A stretch of 64,000 nucleotides of DNA from Paracoccus sp. SMMA_5_TC (GCF_009696685.2 NZ_CP102355.1:2281501-2345500); one strand, 5' to 3'. Numbered from the stretch's first letter, positions 1 to 10,534 are shown. The notes: a model not told the origin generated them from the sequence alone. Numbers and translations are program-made.

Positions 1-1569
1 TGGGACCAATGTCACCGCTCCCTTCAAGTGGGAGACCGCACCGGCAACCTGGATCAGCCACTCGGTCCCTAGGCCCATGATCCACAAGGCTGGTGCGGCA
101 AGTCCCAGCGGGGCAAGAATTGCTGCAAGAACCCCTGCGGGCATGACAAGGCTGCCGACCGCAGGCACGACCAGCAAGTTTGCGATCAGGCCATAATGCG
201 TCAATCGCCCGAAATGTATGGCCGAAATCGGCGCCGTTGCCATGCCGGCTATAAGTGAAGAGAAAACAAGCATGGCTAACGGGCGTGTCCAGCGCGGAAT
301 CATCGATGACCACCGCATCCAGGGCTCATGTGCGATGATGAGTGCAACCGTTGCCGCAAAGCTCATCTGAAATCCCGAATTTATCAGGGATTCCGGCTGC
401 CAGACCAGAACAAGCGTTGCGGCAACGGCCACCGTGCGCAGGGAAATGGCACGCCTGTCCAGCAAAATAGCTGCAAGCATGACCGCCACCATGATATAGG
501 CGCGCTCTGTGGCCACACCACCCCCCGAAAGCCACAGATAGAATGTCGCGCCGATCAAGGCACCAAGGGCTGCGGGCTTGTGCACATGCCGTAAATCGGG
601 TGCCAACCATCCCTGGACAGCAGCACCCAAATAGCGCAGGGCTGCATAGAGAAAGCCGGCCAGCATGCTCATGTGCAGACCGGAAATGGAAATGATGTGA
701 TACAGGTTGGAATCGCGCATCACCTGATTGGTGGTTTCGGCGATCCCCGAACGATCGCCGGTCATCAGCGCTGCCGCAATGGCCCCCGCCTGGCCTTCGA
801 TGCGATCCTGAATGGCTGCGGACAGGTTCATGCGCAGCTGATGCAGGCTGAACAGCGAAAAAACCGGCGCCGGCGCGATTCGCATGACCTGGGTCCGGGT
901 GTAACCGATGGCCCCCAGCCGTTCGAACCATGCCACGCGCCTGTAATCGAAGCCGCCAGGTTCGGCCGGACCGTTCGGCGGGCCAAGATGGGCGGTCATC
1001 ATGACCCGATCGCCGGGTTGCGGCGGGGTTTGGTCCGACAGAAGCGATATCCGCACGCGCTGAGGGGTCTTGTCTGGGGCAACATCTGCAATCACGACCT
1101 GATCGAGAAGAAGCCTGATGCGATCGCTGGATGATCGGTCGATGCCCAGAACACGACCTTGCACCGGACCATAATATCGAAAATCTAGGACCGGCGCAGC
1201 AACCGCATGCGCACGTATGCCTGCCAGTCCAGCACCCGCCGCCATCACGGAAACGCACAATAGCAGGAACAGCAGCCACTCGGCCAATGGCCAGCTCATC
1301 CGCCCCTGTCTGGCCCGGCGGCGCAGAATGATCCCGGCAAAGGCAGACAAGGCGATAAGCGAGACCAGGCTTGTATAGAAGCGCCAGCCGGGCTCGACAG
1401 GCAAGGCAAACCACCCTCCTATGCCGCATCCAAGCCAGATCGGCACCCAAGGTATGATGCCAGCGCGTGTGATCACAGAGGCGCGCGTTGCCGGGCTTTC
1501 GTTTTCCCGGCGATGGGCACGCTCTGTCGCGGATGCGCGCAGCGTCGGTGCAGAGAGTGCCGATTCCAT
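1..1569 (-). CDS. comEC: ComEC/Rec2 competence DNA-uptake channel (3' end outside window)
   Basis: Inner-membrane channel that carries single-stranded DNA into the cytoplasm during natural transformation. The frame is continuous from an ATG at 1569 to the left window edge, so at least 523 residues are present and the C-terminus is missing. Visible landmarks, N to C: two hydrophobic segments (including [19 protein letters not shown]), a DUF4131-type soluble domain with [17 protein letters not shown] and [20 protein letters not shown], then the competence-domain signatures MTGDRSGI and [13 protein letters not shown], and further membrane helices ending near [16 protein letters not shown]. It diverges from gltX, an arrangement common in Rhodobacterales. 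A purine-rich AAGGACA about 10 nt upstream supports the start. A CtrA-like box lies about 65-80 nt upstream. The longest minus-strand ORF here (326-1450) is in the wrong frame. Confidence 0.93.
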   Translation of the reverse strand, partial: MESALSAPTLRASATERAHRRENESPATRASVITRAGIIPWVPIWLGCGIGGWFALPVEPGWRFYTSLVSLIALSAFAGIILRRRARQGRMSWPLAEWLLFLLLCVSVMAAGAGLAGIRAHAVAAPVLDFRYYGPVQGRVLGIDRSSSDRIRLLLDQVVIADVAPDKTPQRVRISLLSDQTPPQPGDRVMMTAHLGPPNGPAEPGGFDYRRVAWFERLGAIGYTRTQVMRIAPAPVFSLFSLHQLRMNLSAAIQDRIEGQAGAIAAALMTGDRSGIAETTNQVMRDSNLYHIISISGLHMSMLAGFLYAALRYLGAAVQGWLAPDLRHVHKPAALGALIGATFYLWLSGGGVATERAYIMVAVMLAAILLDRRAISLRTVAVAATLVLVWQPESLINSGFQMSFAATVALIIAHEPWMRWSSMIPRWTRPLAMLVFSSLIAGMATAPISAIHFGRLTHYGLIANLLVVPAVGSLVMPAGVLAAILAPLGLAAPALWIMGLGTEWLIQVAGAVSHLKGAVTLVP

Positions 1570-1633
1570 CACCGAAACTTGTCCTTGCCTCAGCACTTGC
1601 GTATCTGTTGCGCCAAGAATGGCACGCCCGATC

Positions 1634-1649
1634 TTACAAAAGGGTTAAC
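1634..1649 (-). promoter_or_regulatory. Candidate CtrA box in the comEC/gltX divergent promoter region
   Basis: Plus-strand TTAC-AAAAGGG-TTAAC fits the CtrA consensus TTAA-N7-TTAAC with one mismatch. It lies 65-80 nt upstream of the comEC start and 43-58 nt upstream of gltX. Competence genes including comEC are known CtrA targets in Rhodobacter capsulatus. That makes comEC the more likely target, but this is inference. Confidence 0.4.
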
Positions 1650-1691
1650 GGCGCCCGCCTTGTCCCCGCTTTTGAACCTGTCCGAGTTGAA

Positions 1692-3098
1692 ATGACCCTG
1701 TCCCGTCCCATCGTGACCCGCTTTGCCCCCTCGCCCACAGGCTACCTGCACATCGGCGGTGCCAGGACTGCGCTGTTCAACTGGTTATATGCCCGCGGAC
1801 GCAATGGTCGCTTCCTGCTTCGGATCGAGGATACGGACCGCGCGCGTTCGACGCCCGAGGCGACGGAGGCCATCCTGCAGGGTTTGCGCTGGCTGGGGCT
1901 GGATTGGGATGGAGAGCCGGTCAGCCAGTTCGAGCGCCATCCGCGCCACAGCGCAGTTGCGCATGAGATGCTGGACAATGGCACAGCCTACAAATGCTTT
2001 GCCTCGGCCGACGAGATCGAGGCGTTTCGACAGCAAGCCCGGGCCGAGGGGCGTTCGACGCTGTTTCTGTCGCCTTGGCGGGATGCCGATCCGTCCACCT
2101 TCCCGCAAGGCCCTTACGCCATCCGCCTGAAGGCCCCACGTTCTGGCGAAACGGTCGTCCAGGACGCAGTGCAGGGCAACGTTGTTTTCGGAAACGATCA
2201 GCTGGACGACATGGTGCTGCTGCGCTCGGACGGGACGCCGACCTACATGCTTGCGGTGGTCGTGGACGATCATGACATGGGGGTCACCCATGTCATTCGC
2301 GGCGACGATCATCTGACCAACGCCGCCCGTCAATTTCAGATCTACCAGGCCATGGGTTGGGAAGTGCCCGTCTTTGCCCATATCCCGCTGATCCATGGCA
2401 CCGATGGCAAGAAGTTGTCCAAGCGCCACGGTGCGGTCGGCCTGCAGGACTATGCGGCCATGGGCTATCCTGCGGCTGCCATGCGCAATTACCTGGCCCG
2501 TCTGGGATGGAGCCATGGCGACGACGAACTCTTCGACGATGCCCAGGCCCTGGAATGGTTCGATCTGGACGGGATCGGCAAATCCCCCGCCCGCCTGGAT
2601 TTCAAGAAGCTGGAACATGTCAGCGGATGGCACATTGCCCGCATGAGCGACGAGAACCTGTTGCAGGAACTGACAAGCTATCTGACCGCAAGGGGCGAGC
2701 CCGCACTGTCCGAAATGCAACTGAGCCGCCTGCGTCCGGCCCTTTCCAGCCTGAAGGCAAAGGCCAAGACCTTGCCGGCATTGATGGAACAGGCACAGTT
2801 CGCCCTGATCAGCCGGCCCGTCCAGCCCGATGAAAAGGCGGCCGCGGCCCTGGATACTGTATCCCGTGGTATACTGACAGAATTGACTGCTGCATTGCAG
2901 AATGCTAGCTGGAATCGCGAAGAACTCGAGTCTGCCGTCAAGTCGGTCGGCGACGCTCGGGGGCTGGGACTGGGCAAGTTGGCGGCGCCGCTGCGCGCAG
3001 CCTTGGCCGGTCGCAGTTCGACCCCCAGCGTATTCGACATGATGTTGGCCCTTGGCCGCGAAGAGACACTGGCCAGGTTGCAGGATCAGGCGGGTTGA
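1692..3098 (+). CDS. gltX: Glutamyl-tRNA synthetase
   Basis: Class I aminoacyl-tRNA synthetase charging tRNA(Glu), and in alphaproteobacteria usually also tRNA(Gln) for later amidation. The protein has 468 residues, the normal size. The catalytic Rossmann fold opens with [20 protein letters not shown] (HIGH motif as HIGG). The KMSKS loop is KKLSKRHG near residue 240. The remaining C-terminal half is the helical anticodon-binding region. I chose ATG 1692 because family homology begins there; the open frame upstream to 1488 overlaps the divergent comEC region and looks non-coding. A second GluRS-like protein at 52049 is the truncated tRNA(Asp)-modifying paralogue, so this is the translational enzyme. 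Citrate synthase follows 53 nt downstream. Confidence 0.97.
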   Translation: MTLSRPIVTRFAPSPTGYLHIGGARTALFNWLYARGRNGRFLLRIEDTDRARSTPEATEAILQGLRWLGLDWDGEPVSQFERHPRHSAVAHEMLDNGTAYKCFASADEIEAFRQQARAEGRSTLFLSPWRDADPSTFPQGPYAIRLKAPRSGETVVQDAVQGNVVFGNDQLDDMVLLRSDGTPTYMLAVVVDDHDMGVTHVIRGDDHLTNAARQFQIYQAMGWEVPVFAHIPLIHGTDGKKLSKRHGAVGLQDYAAMGYPAAAMRNYLARLGWSHGDDELFDDAQALEWFDLDGIGKSPARLDFKKLEHVSGWHIARMSDENLLQELTSYLTARGEPALSEMQLSRLRPALSSLKAKAKTLPALMEQAQFALISRPVQPDEKAAAALDTVSRGILTELTAALQNASWNREELESAVKSVGDARGLGLGKLAAPLRAALAGRSSTPSVFDMMLALGREETLARLQDQAG

Positions 3099-3151
3099 TA
3101 CCCGCACCCATCACCCGGCCCCGGCCGGAGACAGGTGAAAGGAAACACGGA

Positions 3152-4444
3152 ATGGCAGAAAGCAAATCCGCAAAGCTGCTCGTCAAAGGCAAGGAACTGG
3201 AACTGCCGATTCTGTCGCCCACGGCAGGGCCGGACGTTCTGGATATCCGCAAGCTTTATGCACAAGCGGATGTCTTTACCTATGATCCGGGCTACACGTC
3301 GACCGCATCCTGCGATTCGACCATCACCTATATCGATGGCGACAAGGGAGAATTGTGGTATCGCGGCTATCCCATCGAACAGCTCGCCGCAAAATCGCAT
3401 TATCTCGAAGTGTGTTACCTGCTGCTCTACGGAGAGTTGCCGACCCAGGAGCAGATGGTCGACTTCGAGACCCGTGTGACCCGCCACACGATGGTGCACG
3501 AACAGATGCACAACTTCTTCCGCGGGTTCCGTCGTGACAGCCACCCGATGGCAACCATGGTGGGGGTGGTGGGCGCCATGTCCGCGTTCTATCACGATTC
3601 GATCGACATCAACGATCCCGTCCAGCGCGAAATCGCCTCGATCCGGTTGATCGCAAAGGTGCCGACGATCGCGGCGATGGCCTACAAGTATTCGCTGGGC
3701 CAGCCCTTCGTCTATCCCCGCAACGAACTGGATTACGCCAGCAACTTCCTGCACATGTGCTTCTCGGTTCCGGCCGAACCCTATCATGTCGATCCCGCCT
3801 TGGCCCGCGCCATGGATCGAATCTTCACCCTGCATGCCGATCACGAACAGAACGCTTCGACTTCGACCGTCAGGCTTGCGGGTTCGTCGGGGGCAAACCC
3901 GTTCGCCTGCATTGCCGCCGGCATCGCCTGTCTGTGGGGGCCGGCCCATGGCGGCGCCAACCAGGCTTGCCTTGAAATGCTGCGCGAAATCGGAACGGTC
4001 GACCGCATCCCCGAATTCATCGCACGCGCCAAGGACAAGAACGATCCGTTCAAGCTGATGGGCTTTGGCCACCGGGTCTACAAGAATTTCGATCCGCGCG
4101 CCAAGGTGATGAAGGAATCGGCCGACGAGGTGCTTGACCTCTTGGGCATTCATAACAACCCCACCCTGCAGGTCGCCAAGGAGCTGGAAAAGATTGCGTT
4201 GCAGGATGAATACTTCATCGAGAAGAAGCTTTATCCCAACGTGGACTTCTATTCCGGCATCATCCTCGAGGCCATGGGCTTCCCGACATCGATGTTCACC
4301 CCGATCTTCGCGCTGTCGCGCACAGTCGGCTGGATTTCGCAGTGGAAGGAAATGATCGCCGACCCGCAAAACAAGATCGGGCGGCCGCGCCAGCTTTATG
4401 TCGGCTCGCCCCGGCGCGACTACAAGGATGTCGCCGACCGCTGA
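3152..4444 (+). CDS. gltA: Citrate synthase (type II)
   Basis: Condenses oxaloacetate and acetyl-CoA to citrate, the entry step of the TCA cycle and also of the glyoxylate cycle that would use the malate synthase at 19456. The protein has 430 residues. Active-site segments are clear: the first histidine in [16 protein letters not shown], the second in [14 protein letters not shown], and the aspartate region in [18 protein letters not shown]. An N-terminal extension with the conserved [19 protein letters not shown] is typical of the hexameric, NADH-sensitive form. ATG 3152 is preceded by AGGAAA. A strong hairpin terminator follows the stop. Confidence 0.98.
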   Translation: MAESKSAKLLVKGKELELPILSPTAGPDVLDIRKLYAQADVFTYDPGYTSTASCDSTITYIDGDKGELWYRGYPIEQLAAKSHYLEVCYLLLYGELPTQEQMVDFETRVTRHTMVHEQMHNFFRGFRRDSHPMATMVGVVGAMSAFYHDSIDINDPVQREIASIRLIAKVPTIAAMAYKYSLGQPFVYPRNELDYASNFLHMCFSVPAEPYHVDPALARAMDRIFTLHADHEQNASTSTVRLAGSSGANPFACIAAGIACLWGPAHGGANQACLEMLREIGTVDRIPEFIARAKDKNDPFKLMGFGHRVYKNFDPRAKVMKESADEVLDLLGIHNNPTLQVAKELEKIALQDEYFIEKKLYPNVDFYSGIILEAMGFPTSMFTPIFALSRTVGWISQWKEMIADPQNKIGRPRQLYVGSPRRDYKDVADR

Positions 4445-4465
4445 AACTGCGCAGGTTTCTGGACG

Positions 4466-4499
4466 GCCCCGACTTTACGTCGGGGCTGTCTGCTTTTTA
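4466..4499 (+). terminator. Rho-independent terminator of gltA
   Basis: GCCCCGAC (4466-4473), loop TTTAC, GTCGGGGC (4479-4486), then a T-rich run ending around 4499. It lies 22 nt after the gltA stop. Confidence 0.85.
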
Positions 4500-4555
4500 T
4501 CCCGCCGCAGGGTTGGGGCCTTGCGCATGGCACGGGCTGGTGCGAAATCGGCAGC

Positions 4556-5221
4556 ATGAGCGAACATGACAAGATCGCGCTGATCACCGGCGCTTCGCGC
4601 GGACTTGGTGCCGCATTGGCCGAAAACCTTGCCGGTCGGGGCTGGCATGTGCTGGCAGTGGCGCGCACCGCCGGCGCGCTGGAGGAGTTGGACGACCGGG
4701 TGCGACGCGCGGGCGGATCGGCGACGCTGGCGCCCATGGACGTAGGCAATGCCCAGGCCATGGTGCAGATGGCCGAGGCGGTGATGTCGCGCTGGGGCGG
4801 GCTGGACCTCTGGGCGCATTGCGCCATCCATGCAGCACCCCTGTCGCCGGCCGGGCATATCGATGCCAAGGATTTCCAGAAATCGGTCGATCTGAACATC
4901 GTCGCCACCCGCGGCCTGATCGCCCTGATCGAGCCCTTGCTGCGAGCGCGCCAGGGCACGGCGCTGTTTCTGGACGATCAGCGTGCGGGACAGAAATTCT
5001 TTGGTAGCTACGGCGCCACCAAGGCCGCCCAGATCGCCCTGGCCCGCAGTTGGCAGGCCGAGAACGCGACGCTGGGTCCGCGCGTGGTCATTGCCCAGCC
5101 AGGGCCGATGCCCACCGCGCTGCGCGCCCGCTTCTTTCCAGGCGAGGATCGCGCCCAATTGAGCGATTGCCACACCGAGGCAGGGCGGATTCTGGACCAG
5201 ATGCTTCAGCCCGCCAGCTGA
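4556..5221 (+). CDS. Short-chain dehydrogenase/reductase lacking the catalytic serine
   Basis: Rossmann-fold protein of 221 residues, substrate unknown. The N-terminal cofactor motif [17 protein letters not shown] is intact. The SDR active-site pair is present as SYGATKAAQ. The strand that normally carries the catalytic serine reads [10 protein letters not shown], so acidic residues stand where the usual SS occurs. The region after the active site contains the normal [10 protein letters not shown] substrate loop. Either this is a non-canonical reductase or a regulatory, catalytically weak SDR. It stands alone between the gltA terminator and convergent cobQ, whose 3' end it overlaps by 16 nt. 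Confidence 0.8.
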   Translation: MSEHDKIALITGASRGLGAALAENLAGRGWHVLAVARTAGALEELDDRVRRAGGSATLAPMDVGNAQAMVQMAEAVMSRWGGLDLWAHCAIHAAPLSPAGHIDAKDFQKSVDLNIVATRGLIALIEPLLRARQGTALFLDDQRAGQKFFGSYGATKAAQIALARSWQAENATLGPRVVIAQPGPMPTALRARFFPGEDRAQLSDCHTEAGRILDQMLQPAS

Positions 5222-6630
5222 AACAGCCTGTCCACGTCAAGATGTCGCGCCAGGTGATCGGCCAAGGCGTCCAGCACCTGATCGACACCGGCCTCATAGG
5301 AAAGCGCGGATACCGCGCCATGGCTCGCCAGCCAGGCCGCGCGAAAGTCGTCGCTGGCGAACAGCCCGTGCAGATAGGTGCCGGCCACGCGGCCATCGGC
5401 ACTGACCGCGCCATCGGCTTCGGGAATATGGGCAAAGGGCCGGGCGCAATCCGGCCCGTTCGTGCGACCCATGTGAATTTCATAGGCGGCGACAGGCTGG
5501 CCAAGGGCGCGCCCCTGCACCCGCACCAGACGCTTTTCCGCCGCCATATGGGTTTCGACATCCAGCAACCCCAGGCCCTGATCGCTGCCCGGTGATCCGT
5601 CATGGCCCTGGGGGTCGTGAATCATCCGCCCCAGCATCTGATAGCCGCCGCAGATGCCAAGGACGCTGCCCCCCCGCCGCAGATGCGCGGCAAGGTCGAT
5701 GTCCCAGCCCTGCGCGCGCAGAAACGCCAGATCGCCCCGGGTCGATTTCGTGCCGGGCAGAATCACCACATCCGCGTCGCCCGGCAGCGCCCTGCCCGGC
5801 GGCACCATCGTCAGCCGCACCCCCGGCTCGGCGGCCAGCGGGTCGAGATCGTCAAAATTGGCGATCCGCGACAGCATCGGGCACGCCACATGCAGGCCGC
5901 CGCGCTCGCCGCGGGTGCGGGACAGATCGACCGCATCCTCGGCAGGCAGGCGCGCGGCGGCGTCGAACCACGGTACCAGCCCAAGGTCCGGCCAGCCGGT
6001 GCGCTCGGAGATAAAGGCGCGGCCGGCATCGAACAACGCCGGGTCGCCGCGAAAGCGGTTGACGATGAAGCCGCGGATCATCGCCGCATCCTCGGGGGCG
6101 ATGACTGCCTGCGTGCCGACGATCTGGGCGATCACCCCACCGCGATCGATATCGCCCACCAGCACCACCGGCACCTGCGCGGCGCGGGCAAAGCCCATGT
6201 TGGCGATGTCGCGGGGCCGCAGATTGACCTCGGCCGGGCTGCCGGCGCCCTCGACCAGCACCAGTTGATGGCGGCGGCGCAAATGCCGGTAGCTGTTCAG
6301 CACCGCCTGCATCAGCTGCGCCTTCAGCCCGGCATAATCCGCGGCTTGCGCCCGCCCCTGCGCCCTGCCCTGCACGATCACCTGCGCGGCGCGGTCGGTT
6401 TCGGGCTTCAGCAGCACGGGGTTCATGTGCACGCTGGGCTCCAGCCCGGCCGCGCGTGCCTGCAGCGCCTGGGCCCGGCCGATTTCCCCGCCATCCGCGG
6501 TGACGGCGGCATTGTTGGACATGTTCTGCGGCTTGAACGGTGCCACGTCGATTCCCTGCCGCCGCGCCAGCCGGCATAATCCCGCCACCAGCAGCGATTT
6601 GCCCACATTCGAGCCGGTCCCCTGGATCAT
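5206..6630 (-). CDS. cobQ: Cobyric acid synthase (glutamine-hydrolysing)
   Basis: Amidates adenosylcobyrinic a,c-diamide at positions b, d, e and g in cobalamin synthesis. The protein has 474 residues. An N-terminal ATPase domain starts with [12 protein letters not shown] (P-loop), followed by the family signature [13 protein letters not shown]. The C-terminal class I glutamine amidotransferase has its nucleophile in [11 protein letters not shown] and its histidine in GTYLHGLF. I placed the start at ATG 6630, immediately before the P-loop motif. A longer in-frame start at 6807 would overlap divergent secG by over 90 nt and adds unrelated residues. No other cobalamin gene is in the window. Confidence 0.93.
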   Translation of the reverse strand: MIQGTGSNVGKSLLVAGLCRLARRQGIDVAPFKPQNMSNNAAVTADGGEIGRAQALQARAAGLEPSVHMNPVLLKPETDRAAQVIVQGRAQGRAQAADYAGLKAQLMQAVLNSYRHLRRRHQLVLVEGAGSPAEVNLRPRDIANMGFARAAQVPVVLVGDIDRGGVIAQIVGTQAVIAPEDAAMIRGFIVNRFRGDPALFDAGRAFISERTGWPDLGLVPWFDAAARLPAEDAVDLSRTRGERGGLHVACPMLSRIANFDDLDPLAAEPGVRLTMVPPGRALPGDADVVILPGTKSTRGDLAFLRAQGWDIDLAAHLRRGGSVLGICGGYQMLGRMIHDPQGHDGSPGSDQGLGLLDVETHMAAEKRLVRVQGRALGQPVAAYEIHMGRTNGPDCARPFAHIPEADGAVSADGRVAGTYLHGLFASDDFRAAWLASHGAVSALSYEAGVDQVLDALADHLARHLDVDRLFQLAG

Positions 6631-6712
6631 CAGCGCGCCCAACGCCCACCCCCGCTTGCCAATCCTGCCCTTGGTGACTAGATAGGCGCGTCGCTGAATG
6701 AAAGGCCCCGTG

Positions 6713-7186
6713 GTGGAAAACATCATCCTGACCGTGCATCTGATCCTGGCCGTTCTGTTGATCGGAGTGGTGCTGCTGCAACGGTCCGAGGGTGGTGGCT
6801 TGGGCATGGGCAGCGGTGGCGGTGGTGTGATGACCGGCCGTCAGGCGGCGAACGCCCTGTCGCGCCTGACCTGGATCTTTGCCATCGGCTTCATCATCAC
6901 CTCGATGACGCTGACGGTCATCGCCGCGCGCGGGGCCTCGACCGGCTCGATCGTGGATCAGCTGGGGCTGGGTGGCGCAGCCCAGTCGGGCAGCAACACC
7001 AACATGCCGTCGCTGGGCGATTACGCGCCGCCCCCGGGCGCGGGACAGCCGCTGCTGCCCGGCGCGGGTCAGCCTCTGACCCCCGCAGCCCCGTCAGCCC
7101 CCGCCAGCGAGGCACCCGCAGCCCCGGCGCCCGCAGCGCCGCAGCCGGCAGCCAGCGGCGACACCCCGGCAGCCGGCACGAACTGA
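6713..7186 (+). CDS. secG: Protein-export membrane protein SecG
   Basis: Small auxiliary subunit of the SecYEG translocon. Two hydrophobic helices ([15 protein letters not shown] and [18 protein letters not shown]) flank the conserved cytoplasmic loop [15 protein letters not shown]. The tail from about residue 90 is Pro/Ala/Gly-rich, common in alphaproteobacterial SecG. GTG 6713 fits best: AAAGG ends 7 nt upstream and the protein then begins [13 protein letters not shown], as in the family. An ATG at 6698 would overlap that ribosome-binding site. The gene sits upstream of pyrG, as in other Rhodobacterales. Confidence 0.92.
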   Translation: MENIILTVHLILAVLLIGVVLLQRSEGGGLGMGSGGGGVMTGRQAANALSRLTWIFAIGFIITSMTLTVIAARGASTGSIVDQLGLGGAAQSGSNTNMPSLGDYAPPPGAGQPLLPGAGQPLTPAAPSAPASEAPAAPAPAAPQPAASGDTPAAGTN

Positions 7187-7197
7187 ACCTACAGCTT

Positions 7198-7218
7198 GGG
7201 GCGCGCAACGCGCCCCTT
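7198..7218 (+). terminator. Hairpin after secG, probable weak terminator
   Basis: GGGGCGCG (7198-7205), loop CAA, CGCGCCCC (7209-7216) followed only by TTACAAC. The perfect 8-bp GC stem is strong, but the T run is short. Confidence 0.5.
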
Positions 7219-7271
7219 ACAACAAATAGCGGTCCGTTGCGGCCACGGGACAAATCGGATAAACATCAAGT

Positions 7272-7323
7272 CCCGTGATACCGCCCAGATTCGGGCCGCG
7301 ATTCCTATTTGATTCATCACGGG
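7272..7323 (+). promoter_or_regulatory. Inverted repeat with three GANTC sites in the pyrG leader
   Basis: CCCGTGAT (7272-7279) is perfectly complementary to ATCACGGG (7316-7323), which ends 7 nt before the pyrG ATG. The 36-nt interval contains three GATTC sites (7288-7292, 7300-7304, 7311-7315). GANTC is the CcrM methylation target. If transcribed, the repeat could fold and partly occlude the pyrG ribosome-binding region. Function is inference. Confidence 0.4.
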
Positions 7324-7330
7324 GGCCCCG

Positions 7331-8974
7331 ATGGCGCGCTATATCTTCATCACCGGCGGTGTGGTTTCTTCTTTGGGCAAGGGGCTGGCATCGGCGGCGC
7401 TGGGGGCGCTGCTGCAAGCGCGGGGATACACGGTGCGGCTGCGCAAGCTGGACCCCTATCTGAATGTCGATCCCGGCACGATGTCGCCTTTCGAGCATGG
7501 CGAAGTCTTTGTCACCGACGACGGCGCCGAAACCGACCTGGACCTGGGCCATTACGAACGCTTCACCGGCGTATCCGCACGCAAGACCGATTCGGTTTCG
7601 GCCGGGCGCATCTACTCGAACGTGCTGGAAAAGGAGCGCCGCGGCGCCTATCTGGGCAAGACCATCCAGGTCATTCCGCATGTTACCAATGAAATCAAGG
7701 ACTTCCTTGCCATCGGCGAGGATGAGGTCGATTTCATGCTGTGCGAGATCGGCGGCACGGTCGGCGATATCGAAGGTCTGCCGTTCTTCGAGGCGATCCG
7801 CCAGTTCGCCCAGGAACGCCCGCGCGGGCAGTGCATCTTCATGCATCTGACCCTGTTGCCCTATCTGGCGGCCTCGGGCGAACTCAAGACCAAGCCCACG
7901 CAGCATTCGGTCAAGGAGTTGCGCTCGATCGGGTTGCAGCCCGATGTGCTGGTCTGCCGCAGCGAACATCCGATCCCGGAAAAGGAACGGGCCAAGATCG
8001 CGCTGTTCTGCAACGTGCGCCCCGATGCGGTTATTCCCGCCTATGATCTTACCTCGATCTACGAGGCGCCGTTGGCCTATCACCGCGCAGGGTTGGATCA
8101 GGCGGTTCTGGATGCCTTCCAGATCAGCCCCGCGCCCCGCCCCGACCTGAGCCGATGGGAAGATGTCATGGACCGGTTGACCAATGCCGAAGGTCAGGTG
8201 CGCATCGCCGTGGTCGGAAAATACACCCAGCTCGAAGATGCCTATAAATCAATAGCCGAGGCGCTGACGCATGGCGGCATGGCCAATCGTGTGCGCGTCA
8301 AGGCCGATTGGGTCGACAGCGAGAAGCTGGAGGGCGAAGGCGCCCATCTGCTGGACGGCTACAACGGCATCATCGTGCCCGGCGGGTTTGGCGAGCGCGG
8401 CACTGAGGGCATGGTGGCGGCGGCGCGCTATGCCCGGGAAAAGAAAGTGCCCTATCTGGGAATCTGCCTTGGCATGCAAATGGCTGTCATCGAAGCGGCG
8501 CGCAATCTGGCCGACATGCCCGACGCAGGTTCCGAGGAATTCGACCACGAGGCCGGAGAGACCCGCTTTACCCCGGTCGTCTACCATCTGAAGGAATGGG
8601 TGCAGGGAAATTACACCGTCCAGCGCAAGCTTACCGATGACAAGGGCGGCACCATGCGGCTGGGCGCCTATACGGCGGTGCTTCAGCCCGGTTCGCGCAT
8701 TTCCGAGGTCTATGACGGGGCGCTCGAGATCGAGGATCGCCACCGTCACCGATATGAGGTTGACGCGCGATATCGTGAAAAGCTCGAGGCGGCCGGTCTG
8801 CGCTTCTCGGGAATGTCGCCCGATGGTCGGTTGCCCGAGGTGGTGGAATACCCCGATCACCCTTGGTTCATTGGCGTGCAGTCGCATCCGGAACTGAAAT
8901 CCAAACCTTTCGCACCCGCCCCCCTGTTCGCAGGATTCGTTCGGGCCGCGATGGAAAACGAACGGCTGGTCTGA
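7331..8974 (+). CDS. pyrG: CTP synthase
   Basis: Makes CTP from UTP, ATP and glutamine. The protein has 547 residues, the usual length. The amidoligase domain starts [20 protein letters not shown] and contains [15 protein letters not shown] and the [20 protein letters not shown] segment. The C-terminal class I glutaminase domain has the oxyanion strand [12 protein letters not shown] and the nucleophile in [16 protein letters not shown], with the catalytic His-Pro-Glu in [11 protein letters not shown] near the end. The usual alphaproteobacterial neighbour secG lies 144 nt upstream; the leader between them has unusual structure. Confidence 0.98.
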   Translation: MARYIFITGGVVSSLGKGLASAALGALLQARGYTVRLRKLDPYLNVDPGTMSPFEHGEVFVTDDGAETDLDLGHYERFTGVSARKTDSVSAGRIYSNVLEKERRGAYLGKTIQVIPHVTNEIKDFLAIGEDEVDFMLCEIGGTVGDIEGLPFFEAIRQFAQERPRGQCIFMHLTLLPYLAASGELKTKPTQHSVKELRSIGLQPDVLVCRSEHPIPEKERAKIALFCNVRPDAVIPAYDLTSIYEAPLAYHRAGLDQAVLDAFQISPAPRPDLSRWEDVMDRLTNAEGQVRIAVVGKYTQLEDAYKSIAEALTHGGMANRVRVKADWVDSEKLEGEGAHLLDGYNGIIVPGGFGERGTEGMVAAARYAREKKVPYLGICLGMQMAVIEAARNLADMPDAGSEEFDHEAGETRFTPVVYHLKEWVQGNYTVQRKLTDDKGGTMRLGAYTAVLQPGSRISEVYDGALEIEDRHRHRYEVDARYREKLEAAGLRFSGMSPDGRLPEVVEYPDHPWFIGVQSHPELKSKPFAPAPLFAGFVRAAMENERLV

Positions 8975-9026
8975 GATCGCAAATATCCCCATACTTGCGC
9001 AGCAAGTGACAACGGGGATTGCGGCC

Positions 9027-9488
9027 ATGCGCCTTGCCTGCGCGTTAACGATATCCTGTGTGGCGGCAGCGACGGCCCTTCAGGCCGACGCACCGCTGTT
9101 CGTGATCCGGCAAGGCGACCTGCCTTTCGATCTGGGGCCCGGCGCCCCGCAAAATCAGCCGGCACGTCCGTCGAACTCACCCCATGCGGCTGCTAATTCG
9201 GCCGCGAATGCCGCCAACCGTTCGACGACCTACGCAAACTCGCCAACCAACCCGGCCAATGAGCGTCGGGTGATCTACACCGCCCGGGGCGAGGTTGTGG
9301 GCTATTATGCGGCCAATGGCGCTGGCGTGCTTAACCTGTTCGATCTTGGCGGTCGGCGTGTTGCCTATCGCCCGCGCGGCAGCAAGAGTCTGTTCTCGGC
9401 AGACGGACGCTGGTGCGGCACGGTCGCTGCCGCGCAAGGCGGCGGATTTGCCTTTGGGATGACGGCTGAATGCGCCCGCCGCTTCTGA
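9027..9488 (+). CDS. Small secreted hypothetical protein with Asn/Ala-rich linker
   Basis: Function not recognised. The protein has 153 residues. ATG 9027 gives a signal-peptide-like N-terminus (MRLACALTISCVAAATALQA), so export is likely. A low-complexity Asn/Ala/Pro/Ser segment spans roughly residues 45-80. A compact C-terminal domain follows, with VIYTARGEVVGYYAANGAG and a cysteine pair (WCGTVAAA, ECARRF) that could form a disulfide. It lies 52 nt after pyrG with no visible terminator between them, so it may be read through. The upstream GTG at 9006 is less likely because it would precede the signal peptide with polar residues. Confidence 0.65.
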   Translation: MRLACALTISCVAAATALQADAPLFVIRQGDLPFDLGPGAPQNQPARPSNSPHAAANSAANAANRSTTYANSPTNPANERRVIYTARGEVVGYYAANGAGVLNLFDLGGRRVAYRPRGSKSLFSADGRWCGTVAAAQGGGFAFGMTAECARRF

Positions 9489-9548
9489 GCGACACGGCGT
9501 TGTCACATTTCGCGGCTACACCGGCCAGGACTGCGCAGAGGTGCAAGG

Positions 9549-10457
9549 ATGCGGGACGAAACCCCGAACGACTGGCTTGAAGCCGAACTGGAAAACACGC
9601 TCGACGAAGATTACGAAATCGAGCTCGAGGACGCGATCCTGTCGCAGGAAATCGCCCGCATCTATCGCGACACCCACCCAGGACAGATGCCGCGCGCGAC
9701 CTACTTCCGCGAATTGCTGCGCCTGCAGTCGGAACTGATCCGGCTTCAGGACTGGGTCAGCTACACAAAGGAAAAAGTCGTCGTCATCTTTGAAGGTCGT
9801 GACAGCGCCGGCAAGGGGGGCGCGATCAAGCGCATCACCCAAAGACTCAATCCCCGCGTCTGCCGCGTGGTGGCGCTGCCGGCCCCCTCGGACCGTGAAA
9901 AGACACAATGGTATTTCCAACGCTACGTGCCGCATTTGCCGGCGGGCGGCGAAATCGTCCTTTTCGATCGCAGCTGGTATAATCGCGCCGGGGTCGAACG
10001 GGTCATGGGGTTTGCAAGCGAAGATCAGGTCGAGCAGTTCTTCAACGACGTGCCCGAATTCGAGCGTATGCTGGTGCGGTCCGGCATCCGGTTGGTAAAA
10101 TACTGGTTTTCCATTACCGATGAGGAACAGCAGATGCGCTTTCTGATGCGTATTCACGATCCTCTGAAGCAATGGAAACTTTCACCGATGGACCTGCAAT
10201 CCCGGGTGCGCTGGGAGGATTACACCAAAGCCAAGGAGGAAATGTTCGAGCGCACGAACATTCCCGAGGCGCCGTGGTATATCGTGCCGGGCAATGACAA
10301 GAAACGCGCCCGCCTGAACTGCATCGCGCATCTGCTGTCCCTGATTCCGTATGAAGATGTTCCGCATGAAGAGGTGCGGCTGCCCGATCGCGTGTTCAAT
10401 CCCGATTACGAACGCGAGGTTCTGCCCCCGGAACTCTATGTGCCGCAACGTTACTAG
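9549..10457 (+). CDS. ppk2: Polyphosphate kinase 2
   Basis: Transfers phosphate between polyphosphate and nucleoside di- or monophosphates. The protein is a one-domain PPK2 of 302 residues. The Walker A loop is FEGRDSAGKGGAIKRI (about residue 80), and the Walker B/lid segment FDRSWYNRAGVERVMGF is intact. The acidic N-terminal helix (NTLDEDYEIELEDAIL) is usual for this family. Whether it prefers making ATP or GTP, or making polyP, cannot be told from sequence. It is separated from its neighbours by short gaps, so it is probably its own unit. Confidence 0.93.
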   Translation: MRDETPNDWLEAELENTLDEDYEIELEDAILSQEIARIYRDTHPGQMPRATYFRELLRLQSELIRLQDWVSYTKEKVVVIFEGRDSAGKGGAIKRITQRLNPRVCRVVALPAPSDREKTQWYFQRYVPHLPAGGEIVLFDRSWYNRAGVERVMGFASEDQVEQFFNDVPEFERMLVRSGIRLVKYWFSITDEEQQMRFLMRIHDPLKQWKLSPMDLQSRVRWEDYTKAKEEMFERTNIPEAPWYIVPGNDKKRARLNCIAHLLSLIPYEDVPHEEVRLPDRVFNPDYEREVLPPELYVPQRY

Positions 10458-10534
10458 TCTGCCGGTTGCCATTCCGTGCATAGTCGCAATACTGCGGTAT
10501 TCACTTTATACCCTGGTATTCGATCGCACCGGCC

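Noticed and set aside
326-1450. Minus-strand ORF of 374 codons over comEC
   Set aside because: Wrong frame; the ComEC signatures are read in the adjacent frame that is open to the window edge.
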